Shown piece after piece: positions 23,489-32,540 of a stretch of 64,000 nt of DNA; position 1 is the first letter of the stretch; each line of letters begins with the position of its first letter. The notes under the pieces were generated by a model. That model did not search any database. It was not told the origin of the DNA and worked only from the letters and a program-made list of their open reading frames with translations. A program made the translations under genes and the position numbers. The DNA is from Hyphomicrobiales bacterium (GTDB lineage Bacteria > Pseudomonadota > Alphaproteobacteria > Rhizobiales > Rhizobiaceae). The stretch lies in NCBI GenBank assembly GCA_900469445.1, contig UBXM01000019.1:10446-74445 (forward strand). The letters are read 5' to 3'.

Positions 23489-24634
23489 ATGCAGTTTTCC
23501 ACCTCCTTCATCCCGGATATCCGCTTCGGTTCAGGCCTGTTCGGCAATTTGGCCGATTTGATCGGACCTTTCGAAGGCGTACGTGCCGTTCTTATCGTGA
23601 TGGACGGTTTTCTGGCCTCCCGAGGGCTTGCAAAGGTTGTCGCGGGAAAGCTGGCTGAGGCCGGGATAGAGCCCAGGCTCTATTCCGATTTTTCCGGCGA
23701 GCCGAAGCTCGAACATCTACGGGCGGCAACTGCGATCGCGGTGGGCACCGATATCGTGGTTGGCGTCGGCGGTGGTTCGGCACTCGATATCGCCAAGATC
23801 GCAGCCTGCTGCGCCGTGTCCGGCCAAGATCCGATGTTTTACGCGCTGGCGGCCAATCCCCTGCCGAACAATCCGCTCAAAAAGATCATGGTTCCGACCA
23901 CGGCGGGAACGGGATCCGAAACATCGGCTACCAACATATTCGCAGGACCGGAGGGCAAGAAGCTCTGGATCTGGGGAGCGGAGAGCAAGGCCGATCTGGT
24001 GTTGCTCGATCCGGAACTGACGATATCGCTGCCGCCGAACCTGACCGCCTGGTGTGGTATGGATGCCTTCATTCACGCCTTCGAGGCCGCGACAAACCGC
24101 AATGCCCATATGGGTGCCAAGCTCTATGCCCATGAAGCGATGCGGCTGGTCGCAGGCTCGCTGGAGGCGGCCGTCAAAGCGCCGGGCAATCTGGACGCGC
24201 GTGGAAAAGTGCTGCTCGGCTCCTGTTATGCCGGCATCGCGATCGACAATTGCGGCACGGCCGTCGCCCATAATATCAGCCATGCAATGGCAGGTCTGGC
24301 CCCCATTCATCATGGGCTTGCCACCGCTCTTGGTTTCGAGGCGACGATCGGCTGGCTGGCCGACCTGGATACTGCCGATGTCAATGAAGCGGCGCGCGCC
24401 ATCGGGCTTCAGAATGCGCAGGCGCTGCCCGGTTTCGTGTCCGATCTGATGGATCGCTGCGGTGTGGAGCGGGTACTGCCGAAGGCGTTCGAACGCTTCT
24501 CTTCCGATGATCTGGCTGCCGAGATGCGTGCGCCTGAAAACCAGCCGATGCGGCGCTCGACCGTTCGCGAAATTTCCGATGCGGATATCGACGCTTTTGC
24601 GGCCAGAATCATGTCGCTGCCGAAGATGCTTTGA
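23489..24634 (+). CDS. Iron-containing alcohol dehydrogenase
   Basis: A 381-residue group III NAD(P)-dependent alcohol dehydrogenase. It has the cofactor motif GVGGGSALDIAK and the PTTAGTGSETSATNIF loop. Metal ligands are visible at Asp192, His196, His261 and His275, with the 14-residue spacing between the last two also seen in lactaldehyde reductases. The start is taken at ATG 23489 (MQFSTSFIPD), which matches the family N-terminus, rather than a GTG 11 codons earlier. It is followed after 12 bases by an aldehyde dehydrogenase, so alcohol to aldehyde to acid is a plausible route; the substrate is unknown. Confidence 0.9.
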   Translation: MQFSTSFIPDIRFGSGLFGNLADLIGPFEGVRAVLIVMDGFLASRGLAKVVAGKLAEAGIEPRLYSDFSGEPKLEHLRAATAIAVGTDIVVGVGGGSALDIAKIAACCAVSGQDPMFYALAANPLPNNPLKKIMVPTTAGTGSETSATNIFAGPEGKKLWIWGAESKADLVLLDPELTISLPPNLTAWCGMDAFIHAFEAATNRNAHMGAKLYAHEAMRLVAGSLEAAVKAPGNLDARGKVLLGSCYAGIAIDNCGTAVAHNISHAMAGLAPIHHGLATALGFEATIGWLADLDTADVNEAARAIGLQNAQALPGFVSDLMDRCGVERVLPKAFERFSSDDLAAEMRAPENQPMRRSTVREISDADIDAFAARIMSLPKML

Positions 24635-24646
24635 GGGAGACGTTTC

Positions 24647-26146
24647 ATGACCAGGACCTATAGCCGCGACTTTTGGGAAAACGCGCTCTCCACCCTCAAG
24701 CTCGAAGGCCGTCTTTTCATCGATGGCGCCTATCGTGCGGCTGTCTCTGGAGAAACGTTTACCCGTATCCGCCCGATGGACGGCAAGCCGGGGGCGGAGC
24801 TGGCGCGTGGCGGGCAAGCCGATATCGATGCGGCGGTTGCCTCCGCGCGGGCAGCTTTCGAAAGCGGCATCTGGCGGAAAAAGGAACCGCTGGAGAAAAA
24901 GAAGATCATGCTGAAATGGGCCGAACTGATCCGCGCCCATGGCGAAGAGCTGGCGATGCTGGAAACGCTCGATGTCGGCAAACCGGTTCTGGCTTCACTG
25001 AATGTCGATGTCCGGCTCTGTGCCGATGGCATCCAGTTTTATGCCGAGATGATCGACAAGATCTATGACGAGATTGCGCCGACCGGGCCGAATGCGCGGG
25101 CACTGGTGCGCAAGGTTCCGCTCGGGGTCATCGGGGCCATCACGCCATGGAACTATCCGATGATCATCGATGCGTGGAAACTGGGGCCGGCGATCGCGGC
25201 GGGAAATTCGGTCGTGCTGAAGCCCGCCGAACAATCGTCCCTGTCGGCGATAAGGCTGGCAGCGCTGGCGATCGAGGCGGGGCTTCCGGCAGGCGTGTTC
25301 AATGTCGTTACCGGTTACGGCGAAGAGGCGGGCAAGCCACTGGCTTTGCATATGGATGTCGACATGATCGCGTTTACCGGCTCGACCGAGGTCGGCAAGC
25401 TGATCATGGGATATGCGGCGCAATCCAACGTCAAGCGGGTGGCGCTGGAACTCGGCGGCAAGTCGCCACTCGTCGTCTTCGAGGATGCCGATCTCGATGC
25501 GGCGGCCTCCGCCGTTGCTTGGGGTTGTTTCTACAATTCCGGCGAAACCTGTCATGCCTCGACCCGGCTTCTGGTGCAGCGGTCGGTGCAGGAGAGATTG
25601 CTCGAAAAGATCGAGGCGGTGACGAAGAGCGATATCGCGCTGGCCCATCCGTTCGAACCGTCGGCACAGATCGGCGCCTTGATCGAAGAAGCGCATATGA
25701 CGAAAGTGCTCGGCATGATTGCCGCCGGCGAGAAGGAAGGCGCGCGCCGTGCTTTCGGGGCCGAGCGGGTGATGGGCGAGACAGGTGGTTACTACATTTC
25801 TCCCGGCGTCTTCGTCGACATGACCAACGATATGCGCCTGGCGCGGCAGGAGATTTTCGGGCCGGTTCTGGCAGCCATTCCCTTCGACACGGAAGAGGAG
25901 GCGCTGCGGCTTGCGAATGATACGATCTATGGGCTTGCGGGTGCGGTTTTCACCAGGGACATGGATCGCGCGCATCGCTTTTCCGAGGCACTGCATGCGG
26001 GGACGGTGTGGATCAACACCTATGACATGTCGAATTTCTCGACCCCGTTCGGGGGCTTTAAGCAATCCGGTTTCGGGCGCGACCGCTCGGTGCATGCGAT
26101 CGACAAATATTGCGACTACAAGACGATATGGCAGCAGTTCGGGTGA
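24647..26146 (+). CDS. Aldehyde dehydrogenase family protein
   Basis: A 499-residue NAD(P)-dependent aldehyde dehydrogenase. It has the GSTEVGKLIM Rossmann motif, general base Glu268 in ELGGKSP, catalytic Cys302 in GETCHAST, and the C-terminal PFGGFKQSGFGRD. The sequence is of the betaine-aldehyde / gamma-aminobutyraldehyde dehydrogenase type. It sits 12 bases behind the iron alcohol dehydrogenase and is almost certainly cotranscribed with it. Confidence 0.92.
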   Translation: MTRTYSRDFWENALSTLKLEGRLFIDGAYRAAVSGETFTRIRPMDGKPGAELARGGQADIDAAVASARAAFESGIWRKKEPLEKKKIMLKWAELIRAHGEELAMLETLDVGKPVLASLNVDVRLCADGIQFYAEMIDKIYDEIAPTGPNARALVRKVPLGVIGAITPWNYPMIIDAWKLGPAIAAGNSVVLKPAEQSSLSAIRLAALAIEAGLPAGVFNVVTGYGEEAGKPLALHMDVDMIAFTGSTEVGKLIMGYAAQSNVKRVALELGGKSPLVVFEDADLDAAASAVAWGCFYNSGETCHASTRLLVQRSVQERLLEKIEAVTKSDIALAHPFEPSAQIGALIEEAHMTKVLGMIAAGEKEGARRAFGAERVMGETGGYYISPGVFVDMTNDMRLARQEIFGPVLAAIPFDTEEEALRLANDTIYGLAGAVFTRDMDRAHRFSEALHAGTVWINTYDMSNFSTPFGGFKQSGFGRDRSVHAIDKYCDYKTIWQQFG

Positions 26147-26205
26147 GGGGGCTCTGCACTCGCGCCTGTATGTGAGTAAATGTTGAGGGTAGGCGGTTTG
26201 TGTTT

Positions 26206-26348
26206 GGATCCTCGGGTCAAGCCCGAGGATGACGGCCGAGAGGGGGCATCAAGGGTGGCTGCAGCAATCTCGCTACAAACTCCAATGGTTCATCTGGGGC
26301 ACGTCGCCCACTACACACTCGTCATCCTCGGGCTTGACCCGAGGATCC
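26206..26348. repeat. Palindromic intergenic repeat pair, 143 bp, inverted layout
   Basis: Arms at 26206-26234 and 26320-26348 are inverted copies of the same 29-base unit found at 7.65 and 22.35 kb. Here the gatgacg ends point inward and the ggatcc ends outward, the reverse of the other two elements, and the spacer is longer (85 bases). The arm centre reads gggtcaagccc rather than gggacaagccc. It lies between co-oriented genes. Confidence 0.8.
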
Positions 26349-26405
26349 AGACACAAGCAGCCAGGCGAGCACTTAGGCACCAAGCCTGAAGTGGGAGAGG
26401 ACCGC

Positions 26406-27530
26406 ATGAGCAAGATCACATCCATCGAAATCTCCCACCATCGCCTCCCTCTCGATCCGCCCTTCAAGGCGAGTTGGGACGGGCGGGCGCGACGATATTT
26501 CGATTCGACGATAGTCAGGGTGAAGGATGACGAGGGCCGGGAAGGGATCGGGTCCGGAGATCTGATGAAGGGGTTCGAAGGGCACGAGGACCTGTTTGTC
26601 GGTCAGGATCCGCGGCATCTGGAGCGTCATTACGAGGTGTTGTCGCATATCAACTTCCATTATGGCCGCTGCTGGCCGCTGGATCTGGCGCTGTGGGATC
26701 TCGCCGGCAAGATTACCGGAGAGCCGGTGTGGCGCATGCTAGGCGGGCGATCTGACAGGGTGAGGCTCTATGCGTCGTCCGGTGTGCTGCGTGAGCCTTC
26801 CGCCATGGCGGATCAGGCGGAGCGTTATATCGGCGAAGGTTTTCCGGCGATGAAGGTGCGGTTTTCGTCATCGGCCGGAGGTCGGACGAGTTGGCGTGAC
26901 GATGTGAAGGCGCTGGAAGCGATCAGGGCGAAGGTCGGGACCAAGCTGGAACTGATGGTCGACTGTAATCAGGGCTGGCGCATGCCCTGGGATACGACGC
27001 TGCCATGGACCTTCAAGGACGCACTGACCGTTGCGAAGGAACTGGAAGGACTTGGCATTTACTGGATGGAAGAACCGCTGTTCCGGTCCGACCGCAAGGG
27101 CATGAAGGCGCTCAAGGAAGCGACGTCGGTGAGGATTGCCGGCGGCGAGATGACCCGCGAGCTTTATGAATTCCGCGATATCATCGAGGAACGTGCCTTC
27201 GACGTGATCCAGCCGGATGTGGCGCTGGTCGGCGGTATCACCGGCTGCAGGCGGCTGGTCTATCAGGCGCGGGAGGCGGGGGTGATGTTCACGCCGCATA
27301 GCTGGACGAACGGGATCGGGCTTCTGGCCAATGCGCATCTGACGGCGGGGGCCGGTGACGCGCCGTTCCTCGAATATCCTTACGACAATCCGGAATGGAG
27401 CGAGGCGAGGCGGGATTATCCGATGGTCTCGCCGCTCAAACACCGGCAAGGCTGGCTGGAGCTGGGTGAAGAGCCGGGGCTTGGTGTGACGCTGGACGAG
27501 GAGCGTCTTCGCGCCACACGGGTCGGCTGA
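26406..27530 (+). CDS. Mandelate racemase/muconate lactonizing-type enzyme (enolase superfamily)
   Basis: A 374-residue enolase-superfamily enzyme with an N-terminal capping domain and a beta-barrel. Metal ligands are visible as the Asp of VDCNQGW, the Glu of WMEEPL and the Glu of IAGGEMTRE. A barrel lysine lies in MKVRFSS, and a late histidine in MFTPHSWTNG is consistent with the mandelate-racemase subgroup (sugar-acid dehydratases and racemases). Start ATG 26406 follows a gggagagg site. The repeat separates it from the ALDH gene. The substrate is probably an acid sugar, but it is not assignable from sequence. Confidence 0.88.
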   Translation: MSKITSIEISHHRLPLDPPFKASWDGRARRYFDSTIVRVKDDEGREGIGSGDLMKGFEGHEDLFVGQDPRHLERHYEVLSHINFHYGRCWPLDLALWDLAGKITGEPVWRMLGGRSDRVRLYASSGVLREPSAMADQAERYIGEGFPAMKVRFSSSAGGRTSWRDDVKALEAIRAKVGTKLELMVDCNQGWRMPWDTTLPWTFKDALTVAKELEGLGIYWMEEPLFRSDRKGMKALKEATSVRIAGGEMTRELYEFRDIIEERAFDVIQPDVALVGGITGCRRLVYQAREAGVMFTPHSWTNGIGLLANAHLTAGAGDAPFLEYPYDNPEWSEARRDYPMVSPLKHRQGWLELGEEPGLGVTLDEERLRATRVG

Positions 27531-27590
27531 TTTGGCCATGGCACGGTGATGGCGAAGTGCTATGCTTGGCCATTTCCTGGAGTGATTGCG

Positions 27591-28523
27591 ATGAAGATCG
27601 GTATTGTCGGTGCAGGCATGGTGGGCAGTTCGGCGGGGTTTGCGCTCGCTATCGCCGGATATGCCAACGAGATCGTGTTCGTGGACAAGAACGAAGCGCT
27701 GGCGGTGGCGCAGGCCGAGGATATTTCCCATGCCGTGCCGTTCATGTCGGCCACGCGGGTGAGGGCCGGCGGTTATGCGGATCTCGCCGGGGCCGGTATC
27801 GTGGTTCTTTCCGCCGGTGTCGGGCAACGGCCGGGCGAGACCCGGCTCGAACTTCTGGAGCGCAATGCTGCCGTCATCCGCAGCATCGTCGGGGAAATCC
27901 TGGCTGTCGTGCCGGACCCGATCCTGCTCGTTGCGGCCAATCCCGTCGACATCATCACCCATATCGCGGCAAAGATTTCCGGCCTGCCGCGTCACCGTGT
28001 GATCGGGTCCGGGACGATCCTGGATACGGCGCGGTTCCGCAGCCTGCTCGCCCGTCATATCGAGATATCGCCCCAGTCCATCCCGGCCTTCGTGATCGGC
28101 GAACATGGGGATAGCGAGGTGCTCGCATGGTCGGGTGCGGTTGCCGGTTCGGCCGACCTCATCTCGTTTGCGGCGCAGCTCGGCAAGCCGATCACCGAGG
28201 ATGTCCGCAAGGCGATCGATCACGACGTGCGCAATGCCGCCTACAAGATCATCGAGGGCAAGGGGGCGACCTATTACGGTATCGGCGCCGGGATTGCCCG
28301 GATCGTCCGGGCGATCACCAGAGACGAAGGATCGGTGCTTTCGGTGTCGATCCATACGGATCACGTCGCCGGCGTCGACAACGTGACCCTGTCTCTGCCG
28401 CGTGTCGTCGGTGCTCGCGGTGTCACGGCCGATCTTCTTCCCGATCTCGAACCTTCCGAGCAGCAGGCGCTGACACGCAGTGCGCAGTTGCTGAAGGATC
28501 TTTCGGATTCTCTTCGGATCTGA
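27591..28523 (+). CDS. L-lactate/malate dehydrogenase family protein
   Basis: A 310-residue NAD-dependent 2-hydroxyacid dehydrogenase of the LDH/MDH superfamily. It has a GAGMVGSSAGFALA Rossmann motif. The specificity loop SAGVGQRPGETR has Gln79 at the lactate-type position, where malate dehydrogenases have Arg. Substrate-binding residues are in LDTARFR, and the catalytic His172 lies in GEHGDSEV. Start ATG 27591 has a tggag site; an earlier in-frame start adds 15 residues without support. It lies 60 bases after the enolase-type gene and may be cotranscribed with it. Confidence 0.9.
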   Translation: MKIGIVGAGMVGSSAGFALAIAGYANEIVFVDKNEALAVAQAEDISHAVPFMSATRVRAGGYADLAGAGIVVLSAGVGQRPGETRLELLERNAAVIRSIVGEILAVVPDPILLVAANPVDIITHIAAKISGLPRHRVIGSGTILDTARFRSLLARHIEISPQSIPAFVIGEHGDSEVLAWSGAVAGSADLISFAAQLGKPITEDVRKAIDHDVRNAAYKIIEGKGATYYGIGAGIARIVRAITRDEGSVLSVSIHTDHVAGVDNVTLSLPRVVGARGVTADLLPDLEPSEQQALTRSAQLLKDLSDSLRI

Positions 28524-28552
28524 GCATCGACATATCGAATGGAGCTGCGCGC

Positions 28553-28584
28553 CTGTTCGATTGCCTGTTGGCAGGTTCGAACAG
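28553..28584. promoter_or_regulatory. Nested hairpin upstream of the PhnD-like gene
   Basis: The outer arms ctgttcga (28553-28560) and tcgaacag (28577-28584) enclose an inner cctg/cagg stem. There is no T run, so it is not a standard terminator. It lies 39 bases before the start at 28624 and could be an operator for the LysR encoded two genes on, or a leader RNA structure. Confidence 0.35.
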
Positions 28585-28623
28585 AAGGGGCTAAAACTCT
28601 TCCCTGACGAAGTTGAGGACAAG

Positions 28624-29430
28624 ATGCTCGCAGGCCTGCCCATGTATGACTGGCCGGAAATTTCCGCAGCCACCGACGCGTTCTGGAATGTGCTCGCGGA
28701 CAGTCTGCGGCGAAGAGGAATCGACGCGCCCAAGACGCTCGCCCGGCAGGATGATCTGGCGGCGATGTGGTATTCTCCGGATCTGGTTTTCGGGCAGACC
28801 TGCGCGCTTCCTTTCGCCATGGATCTTCATGCGCATGTGCGGCTGATCGGATCTCCCGCTTACGACATCGGTTGCGCGCCGGGCTGTTATTACAGCCTGT
28901 TGATCGTGCCGAAGGGACGCTCCACAGATCTGGCAAGCTTTCGTGGCCCTGCCGTGATCAACGAGTTCAGTTCTCAATCCGGCTTTGCGACGCTGATGCT
29001 GTCGCTCATCACTGCGGGTACAGACATGAGCGAGGTGGAGGTCGACACATCCGGTGCGCATCGCGCCTCGATCGAGGCGGTGGCGAACGGCCGGGCGCAG
29101 CTGGCGGCGATCGACGCGGTCTCGTTCAAGCTGGCGCAGCGTTATATGCCGGAGGCCGCGGCGGTCGATGTGATCGGCTGCACGCGTCCAACACCGGGAA
29201 TGGCCTTGATCAGCGCCTTACCGGCAAGGTCGACCGATGCTCTTGCCGCGGCGTTCGACGAGGCTGCCAATATGATCAGCCCGTCTTTGCGGGGTGAACT
29301 TCTGCTGACAGGCTTTCTGCGGCGGAAAGCTCAGGATTACGCCGGCGTTGCGAGCGACTGGCGCTCCATCGAAGCGCATCTGCCGCCGAAGATTGCCTAT
29401 AGTCTCAAATCCTTTGCGATGCGCCGATGA
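28624..29430 (+). CDS. PhnD-like periplasmic-binding-fold protein lacking a signal peptide
   Basis: A 268-residue protein resembling the phosphate/phosphonate-binding PhnD fold (segments MYDWPEISAATDAFWNVL, SPAYDIGCAPGCYYSLLIVPKG and GRAQLAAIDAVSFKLAQRY). There is no signal peptide and no ABC permease or ATPase gene nearby, so it is more likely a cytoplasmic ligand-binding protein than a transporter component. A gagga site supports ATG 28624. Its stop overlaps the next LysR start (ATGA), suggesting the two act together. Confidence 0.7.
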   Translation: MLAGLPMYDWPEISAATDAFWNVLADSLRRRGIDAPKTLARQDDLAAMWYSPDLVFGQTCALPFAMDLHAHVRLIGSPAYDIGCAPGCYYSLLIVPKGRSTDLASFRGPAVINEFSSQSGFATLMLSLITAGTDMSEVEVDTSGAHRASIEAVANGRAQLAAIDAVSFKLAQRYMPEAAAVDVIGCTRPTPGMALISALPARSTDALAAAFDEAANMISPSLRGELLLTGFLRRKAQDYAGVASDWRSIEAHLPPKIAYSLKSFAMRR

Positions 29431-30323
29431 TCGACAAGCTGGAATTCTTCATCGTTCTGGCGCGGGAAGGCCATTTCGGCCGGGCTGCCGAGGAATGCGG
29501 CATTGCCCAGCCTTCGCTTTCTGCCGCCATCCGGCAGTTGGAAGAACAGCTCGGCGTCCAGCTGGTGGTGCGCGGCTCACGTTATCAGGGGCTGACGCCC
29601 GAAGGGCAACGGGTTCTGGAATGGGCAAAACGTATTGTCGGTGATGCCCGGACGATGCGCGAGGAGATGCGGGCGGCGCGCAAGGGGCTGGCGGGGCATA
29701 TCCGGCTCGCCGTCATTCCGACGGCGCTTGCCATGGTGCCGAGGCTGACGCAGCCGTTTCAGGAAAAACACCCGAACGTGACCTTCTCGGTCGTTTCGCG
29801 CAATTCGCTGCAGGTGCTTTCGCAACTCGACGATTTCGAGATCGATGCCGGGATCACCTATCTGGACAACGAGCCGCTCGGTCGCGTCACCAGCGTCCCT
29901 CTTTATTCGGAGAACTATACGCTGGTGACAGCGGAAGGAACGCGGCACGCCGACCGGGAAACCGTCAGCTGGGCCGAGATGGCGGATATGCGGTTGTGCC
30001 TGCTGACGCCGGATATGCAAAACCGGCGGATCATCAACCAGCATCTTTCCAATGCGGGCGTATCGATCACGCCGATGCTGGAATCGAATTCCATGGTCGT
30101 GCTGCTTTCGCATGTGGCAACCGGACGATGGGCCAGTATCATGCCGCGCAATGTCGCCAGGTCTTTCGGCTTTACGCAGAACCTTCGGATGATCCCGATC
30201 GTGGAGCCGGAAGCGAAACATATGGTGGGGCTTGTCGCGCCGTATCGAGAGCCGTTTACGCCCCTTGTTTCCGCCCTGCTGCATGAGGCGAGAGGCCTCG
30301 GCAAGGACATGGTAGAGATATAG
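29427..30323 (+). CDS. LysR family transcriptional regulator (formate-dehydrogenase-type context)
   Basis: A 298-residue LTTR with the winged helix FFIVLAREGHFGRAAEECGIAQPSLSAAIRQLEEQLGVQLVVRGSR and a standard effector domain. It overlaps the PhnD-like gene by four bases and precedes fdhD by 117 bases. In other alphaproteobacteria a similar LysR often lies beside fds formate dehydrogenase genes (from memory); here the structural genes are missing. The regulatory target is therefore unclear. Confidence 0.88.
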   Translation: MIDKLEFFIVLAREGHFGRAAEECGIAQPSLSAAIRQLEEQLGVQLVVRGSRYQGLTPEGQRVLEWAKRIVGDARTMREEMRAARKGLAGHIRLAVIPTALAMVPRLTQPFQEKHPNVTFSVVSRNSLQVLSQLDDFEIDAGITYLDNEPLGRVTSVPLYSENYTLVTAEGTRHADRETVSWAEMADMRLCLLTPDMQNRRIINQHLSNAGVSITPMLESNSMVVLLSHVATGRWASIMPRNVARSFGFTQNLRMIPIVEPEAKHMVGLVAPYREPFTPLVSALLHEARGLGKDMVEI

Positions 30324-30440
30324 TTCGGGTCTGGCGCTGGCAGGCTGGTCCTGGCGATTTATGGCTGAGACATTACGTAGTATTGATGCTTTTTACGGGC
30401 GGTGCCAGAGCGTATCGACCACAACAATCGAGGAGAGGTT

Positions 30441-31268
30441 ATGACCGGCTTCAGAACGACGACCGTTGCGCAGGAGATCATTCGCCGGAATGGCGTGGTC
30501 CGCGCAGGCTCGCGGGCGGTGCCGGAGGAAGTGCCGATCGCTTTTTCCTATGGTGGCTCCACCCATGCCGTGATGATGGGCACACCGGCGGATCTGGAAG
30601 ATTTCGCCATCGGTTTCAGCCTGACGGAAGGGATCATCACCTCGATGGCGGAGATCGAGGAGGTCGTGGTTCTGGACGAGGGGCAGGGCCTCGACGTCCA
30701 GGTTCGGCTTGCCGACGACAAGGAGGATGCCTTGCGCGCCCGGCGGCGGCATATGGCTGGACCGGTGGGCTGCGGGCTCTGTGGTATCGAGTCGATCGAA
30801 CAGGCCATGCGGATCGTGCCGGATGTCAGGGATGCCCGAATATCGCTGACGCCCACGGACATTACGGCTGCGATGGCGGCTTTGAATGGCGCGCAGCCTC
30901 TGCATGCCGAGACACATGCGGTTCATGGCGCCGGCTTCTTTATTCCCGGCGAGGGGCTTATCGCGGTTCGCGAGGATGTCGGCCGGCATAATGCGCTCGA
31001 CAAGCTTGCGGGTGCGGTGATCCGCGCCGGACGGGCGGGCAGTCAGGGCATCGTCGTGGTGACAAGCCGCATCTCGGTCGAGATGGTGCAGAAGACTGCA
31101 ATATTGGGAAGCTCCACGCTTGTGGCAATTTCCGCGCCGACAGCCCTTGCCATTCGTACGGCGGAAGAGGCGGGCATGACACTTGTCGCGCTGACGCGTG
31201 GGGAGGATTTCGAGATATTTGCCGGTGCCGAGCGTATCGAGCTTGGGGCCGTAGCCGACGTGGCGTAA
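30441..31268 (+). CDS. fdhD: Formate dehydrogenase accessory sulfurtransferase FdhD
   Basis: A 275-residue protein that hands sulfur from the IscS cysteine desulfurase to the molybdenum cofactor of formate dehydrogenase. The conserved C-x-x-C is seen in GPVGCGLCGIESI. Other family blocks are EVPIAFSYGGSTHAVMMGTPADLEDFAIGFSLTEG and VREDVGRHNALDKLAGAV. Start ATG 30441 follows a strong aggagagg site. No formate dehydrogenase subunit gene lies within the window, so its client enzyme is encoded elsewhere. Confidence 0.95.
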   Translation: MTGFRTTTVAQEIIRRNGVVRAGSRAVPEEVPIAFSYGGSTHAVMMGTPADLEDFAIGFSLTEGIITSMAEIEEVVVLDEGQGLDVQVRLADDKEDALRARRRHMAGPVGCGLCGIESIEQAMRIVPDVRDARISLTPTDITAAMAALNGAQPLHAETHAVHGAGFFIPGEGLIAVREDVGRHNALDKLAGAVIRAGRAGSQGIVVVTSRISVEMVQKTAILGSSTLVAISAPTALAIRTAEEAGMTLVALTRGEDFEIFAGAERIELGAVADVA

Positions 31269-31305
31269 CGTTTTCGACCTGAAGTCATAGCCGCCTCACG
31301 ATTTC

Positions 31306-31329
31306 ATAAACGGAGGATGCTCCGTTTAT
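31306..31329. promoter_or_regulatory. Candidate TetR-type operator upstream of aldo-keto reductase
   Basis: A perfect ten-base dyad, ATAAACGGAG (31306-31315) and CTCCGTTTAT (31320-31329), has a four-base centre. This size and AAACGGAG half-site resemble TetR-family operators. It lies about 118 bases upstream of the aldo-keto reductase start. No TetR gene is adjacent. Confidence 0.55.
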
Positions 31330-31446
31330 ATTGCCAAGCTGCTCGATATCGGCTATTGGTGCGCCGTGCCTTTCGCGGATTGCGCAGTCCTGCGGTCGAG
31401 GCACCATCTCATTTCCAATTACACTATCTCCCAGATGGAGCCGTTC

Positions 31447-32496
31447 ATGCGATATAATCAATTGGGCAATACAGGGCTGTTCGTTTCAGAGCTGTGCCTT
31501 GGAACGATGACTTTCGGCGAGGCTGACAGCGCTGCGCTGTGGGGCAAGATTGCCGGGGTCGATCAGGACGCGGCGGACCGCATTCTTGATCGCTCGGTCA
31601 AAGCCGGGGTCAATTTTGTCGATACGGCCGATGTCTATTCCTTCGGGAACTCCGAGCGCATCCTCGGTCAGGCCATCCGCAATATCGGGATTGCCCGCAA
31701 GGACATCGTGATCGCCACCAAGTTTCTAGGGCAGATGGGCGACAAGCCGAATGACCGAGGTGCGTCGCGCGGGCATATCATGGATTCGGTCGAGAGAAGC
31801 CTCGAGCGGCTGCAGGTCGATCATATCGATCTTTACCAGATCCATGGAACCGATACGGTGACGCCGATCGACGAGACGCTGCGGGCTCTCGACGATCTCG
31901 TGTCACGCGGGCTGGTTCGCTATATCGGGCTTTCCAACTGGGCGGCGTGGCGCATCGCCAAGGCACTCGGTATTTCCGAGCGGCGCGGTTTTGCCCGGTT
32001 CGAGACGGTGCAATCCTACTACTCGATTGCCGGCCGTGACCTGGAACGCGAGATCGTGCCCTTGATGCAGGAGGAGAAGCTCGGCCTGATGGTGTGGTCA
32101 CCGCTTGCCGGTGGTCTGCTTTCCGGAAAATACGGCCCCGGCGCATCGGGTGGTGGCGAAGGGCGACGTCAGGAATTCGATTTCCCGCCGGTCGACAACT
32201 ATCGCGCCTGGGCCTGCGTCGCAGCGATGCGGGAAATTGCGGCCAGGCATGAAACAAGCGTGGCTGCGGTGGCGCTCGCCTACATTCTTGCCAAGCCTTT
32301 CGTCACCAGCGTCATTATCGGCGCCAAACGGATCGAGCAGCTGGATGAGAACCTCAAGGCTGTCTGCGTCAAGCTTGACGCCGATGATATGAAGAAGCTC
32401 GATGAAGTCAGCGCGCTGATGCCGGAATATCCGGGATGGATGCTGGAACGGCAGGCCGCGGGCCGCCGGCCGGCTCCGTTCGAAGCGAAGATCTGA
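31447..32496 (+). CDS. Aldo/keto reductase
   Basis: A 349-residue NADPH-dependent oxidoreductase with the AKR tetrad: Asp59 and Tyr64 (FVDTADVYSFG), Lys92 (IATKFLG) and His133 (YQIHGTD). The cofactor-binding end is VTSVIIGAKRIEQLDENLKA. ATG 31447 has a ggag site six bases upstream; an ATG four codons earlier overlaps that site and is less likely. It is a single gene, probably controlled through the palindrome at 31306-31329. The substrate is unknown; a detoxifying carbonyl reductase role is common for this type. Confidence 0.92.
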   Translation: MRYNQLGNTGLFVSELCLGTMTFGEADSAALWGKIAGVDQDAADRILDRSVKAGVNFVDTADVYSFGNSERILGQAIRNIGIARKDIVIATKFLGQMGDKPNDRGASRGHIMDSVERSLERLQVDHIDLYQIHGTDTVTPIDETLRALDDLVSRGLVRYIGLSNWAAWRIAKALGISERRGFARFETVQSYYSIAGRDLEREIVPLMQEEKLGLMVWSPLAGGLLSGKYGPGASGGGEGRRQEFDFPPVDNYRAWACVAAMREIAARHETSVAAVALAYILAKPFVTSVIIGAKRIEQLDENLKAVCVKLDADDMKKLDEVSALMPEYPGWMLERQAAGRRPAPFEAKI

Positions 32497-32540
32497 CGTT
32501 TTTGGGGAGGCTGGATCGGCCTCCCCATCTTCCTTTCACG

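Noticed and set aside
26868..28820. Long minus-strand open frame opposite the enolase and LDH-like genes
   Set aside because: It spans two genes with clear catalytic motifs on the plus strand and has no recognisable domain.
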